Part shown: in pieces, positions 60,446-60,986 of the stretch
Layout of the letters: every line of letters starts with the position of its first letter
Numbering within the stretch: position 1 is the first letter of the stretch
Source: Croceimicrobium sp965658965
GTDB taxonomy: Bacteria > Bacteroidota > Bacteroidia > Flavobacteriales > Schleiferiaceae
Length of the DNA: 60,986 bases
Assembly (NCBI GenBank): GCA_965658965.1
Contig: CBFHVV010000009.1
Location: forward strand, 1 to 60,986
Direction: 5' to 3'
Translations under genes and position numbers: made by a program
Notes under the pieces: model-generated
What the model was told of the DNA's origin: nothing
Databases searched by the model: none
The model's input: only the letters and a program-made list of their open reading frames with translations

Positions 60446-60880
60446 TTAATTAGGCCATTCATACTCATCCTCATTGTTAATAGGAACCCCCATTTCAAAA
60501 TCAGTAATCCTTTGGTATTCCACATTAAGGCTCAACCAATTCTGTTCATTAAAATAAACGGTGAATAAATCATACTCATCAAGCTCCCAACTTTCTAGCT
60601 CCTCCTTTAATTCCCCCAAGACTTTATCAATCTTTTTATCGATCAGTTTTTGATTGTTAAGGCTTAAATTCCTGTGGGAACTCCGAATGTAGCCTAATCG
60701 GAAGCCCTCATTTGCATAGAAAGTTAGGCGTAGTTTTAAATCATTATACTCCCAAAAAAACTCGTTTTCGTCATCAGAGTCATGCTTTTCTACATCTGGC
60801 TTGCCAATCAATCTTACAATCTCCTCGCGCATCATGCCAAAGCGAAGAGCTCCGATACCGGTCCTTAAGTGAATTTGCAC
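60446..60880 (-). CDS. small acidic protein of unknown function
   Basis: A 144-residue soluble protein starting at a GTG. The N-terminus (IGALRFGMMREEIVRLIGKPD) is the helix-turn seen in SmpA/BamE-like and some immunity proteins (RFGM..EEV...LG.P), followed by an acidic segment (SDDENEFFWEY) and strands (LRLTFYANEGFRLGYI, DLFTVYFNE). No signal peptide. It lies 14 bp downstream of a truncated gene at the window edge and 28 bp upstream of the helicase, all leftward. A partner role for the unseen upstream gene is possible. Confidence 0.6.
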   Translation of the reverse strand: MQIHLRTGIGALRFGMMREEIVRLIGKPDVEKHDSDDENEFFWEYNDLKLRLTFYANEGFRLGYIRSSHRNLSLNNQKLIDKKIDKVLGELKEELESWELDEYDLFTVYFNEQNWLSLNVEYQRITDFEMGVPINNEDEYEWPN

Positions 60881-60894
60881 CAGCCTGTTATAGA

Positions 60895-60986
60895 TTAGTA
60901 GCTATTAGTCATTTGCCCGTCTATCACCAAGGTGTAGTCGGCATGACCAGCACTTTCTTCGCTCAGCGTGTTTACATTATCCTGAA
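60895..60986 (-). CDS. C-terminal fragment of a gene running off the window
   Basis: The leftward frame is open from the window edge to a TAA at 60895-60897 and encodes the last 29 residues (QDNVNTLSEESAGHADYTL, then VIDGQMTNSY). The other two leftward frames hit stops within the first 15 bases. The closeness to the next gene (14 bp) supports a real gene end. The protein cannot be identified from this part. Confidence 0.5.
   Translation of the reverse strand, partial: QDNVNTLSEESAGHADYTLVIDGQMTNSY

Overview
The window is a chromosomal segment from a Bacteroidota bacterium, most likely of the order Flavobacteriales (a marine Cryomorphaceae/Schleiferiaceae-like lineage is my guess; the order is much safer than the family). 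The evidence is the gliding genes gldE and gldD, type IX secretion (T9SS) sorting domains on a CotH-family fragment and on a giant repeat adhesin, a GLPGLI-family protein, TonB receptors with N-terminal carboxypeptidase-regulatory-like domains, and promoters with the Bacteroidota -7 element TAnnTTTG. I see no rRNA, tRNA, CRISPR array, integrase or transposase.

Layout. 1-9.0 kb: the end of a secreted CotH-kinase-like protein, truA, a 1528-residue T9SS type B protein made of about 20 tandem repeats, then a 7TMR-DISM hybrid histidine kinase. 9.1-11.6 kb: a leftward operon of an outer-membrane protein, the Kdo transferase waaA and 5-formyltetrahydrofolate cyclo-ligase. 11.7-17.3 kb: a tight five-gene nucleotide-sugar operon (PLP aminotransferase, UDP-glucose dehydrogenase, UDP-glucuronate decarboxylase, UDP-glucose 4-epimerase, dTDP-glucose 4,6-dehydratase) closed by a strong terminator. 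17.3-23.2 kb: a leftward run of TonB receptor, TPR protein, LytS-like kinase, LytTR regulator and an M16 peptidase. 23.4-26.4 kb: an S9 peptidase and an OmpA-family lipoprotein. 26.5-33.9 kb: a housekeeping and gliding block (ribonuclease E/G, a 29-residue mS38-like protein, a TPR protein, HU, mutY, ssb, gldE, gldD, DUF2007, heme A synthase). 34.1-40.5 kb: a GT39-like glycosyltransferase, a GH16-like protein coupled to a coiled-coil 'tail-fibre-like' protein, and a heme-type TonB receptor with an exported partner. 40.6-50.7 kb: an EamA transporter, an active/inactive M16 peptidase pair, rplU-rpmA, and the serS-to-recX operon. 50.7-54.1 kb: an accessory island. 54.3-61 kb: small hypotheticals, a TrkH/KtrB-type potassium channel, a GLPGLI protein, a helicase with a possible C-terminal nuclease domain, a small hypothetical and the last 29 codons of a further gene.

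The best candidate for an undescribed system is at 50.7-54.1 kb. A HxlR-family regulator with a conserved-looking cysteine faces an operon of three paralogous lipoproteins. Each contains two copies of an ABM-like (dimeric alpha+beta barrel) domain, six copies in all, and a four-helix membrane protein sits among them. The shared intergenic region carries a GTTAC-N6-GTAAC palindrome and an 11-bp repeat 19 bp apart, which could be the HxlR operator. A 101-bp element with 14-bp inverted ends marks the left boundary and a terminator closes the right. The second candidate is the helicase at 57.7-60.4 kb.

Start codons needed care: truA, waaA, mutY, gldE and a TPR gene appear to use TTG, and the RNase E/G, recX and helicase genes appear to use GTG. 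All functions are read from sequence motifs without database searches.
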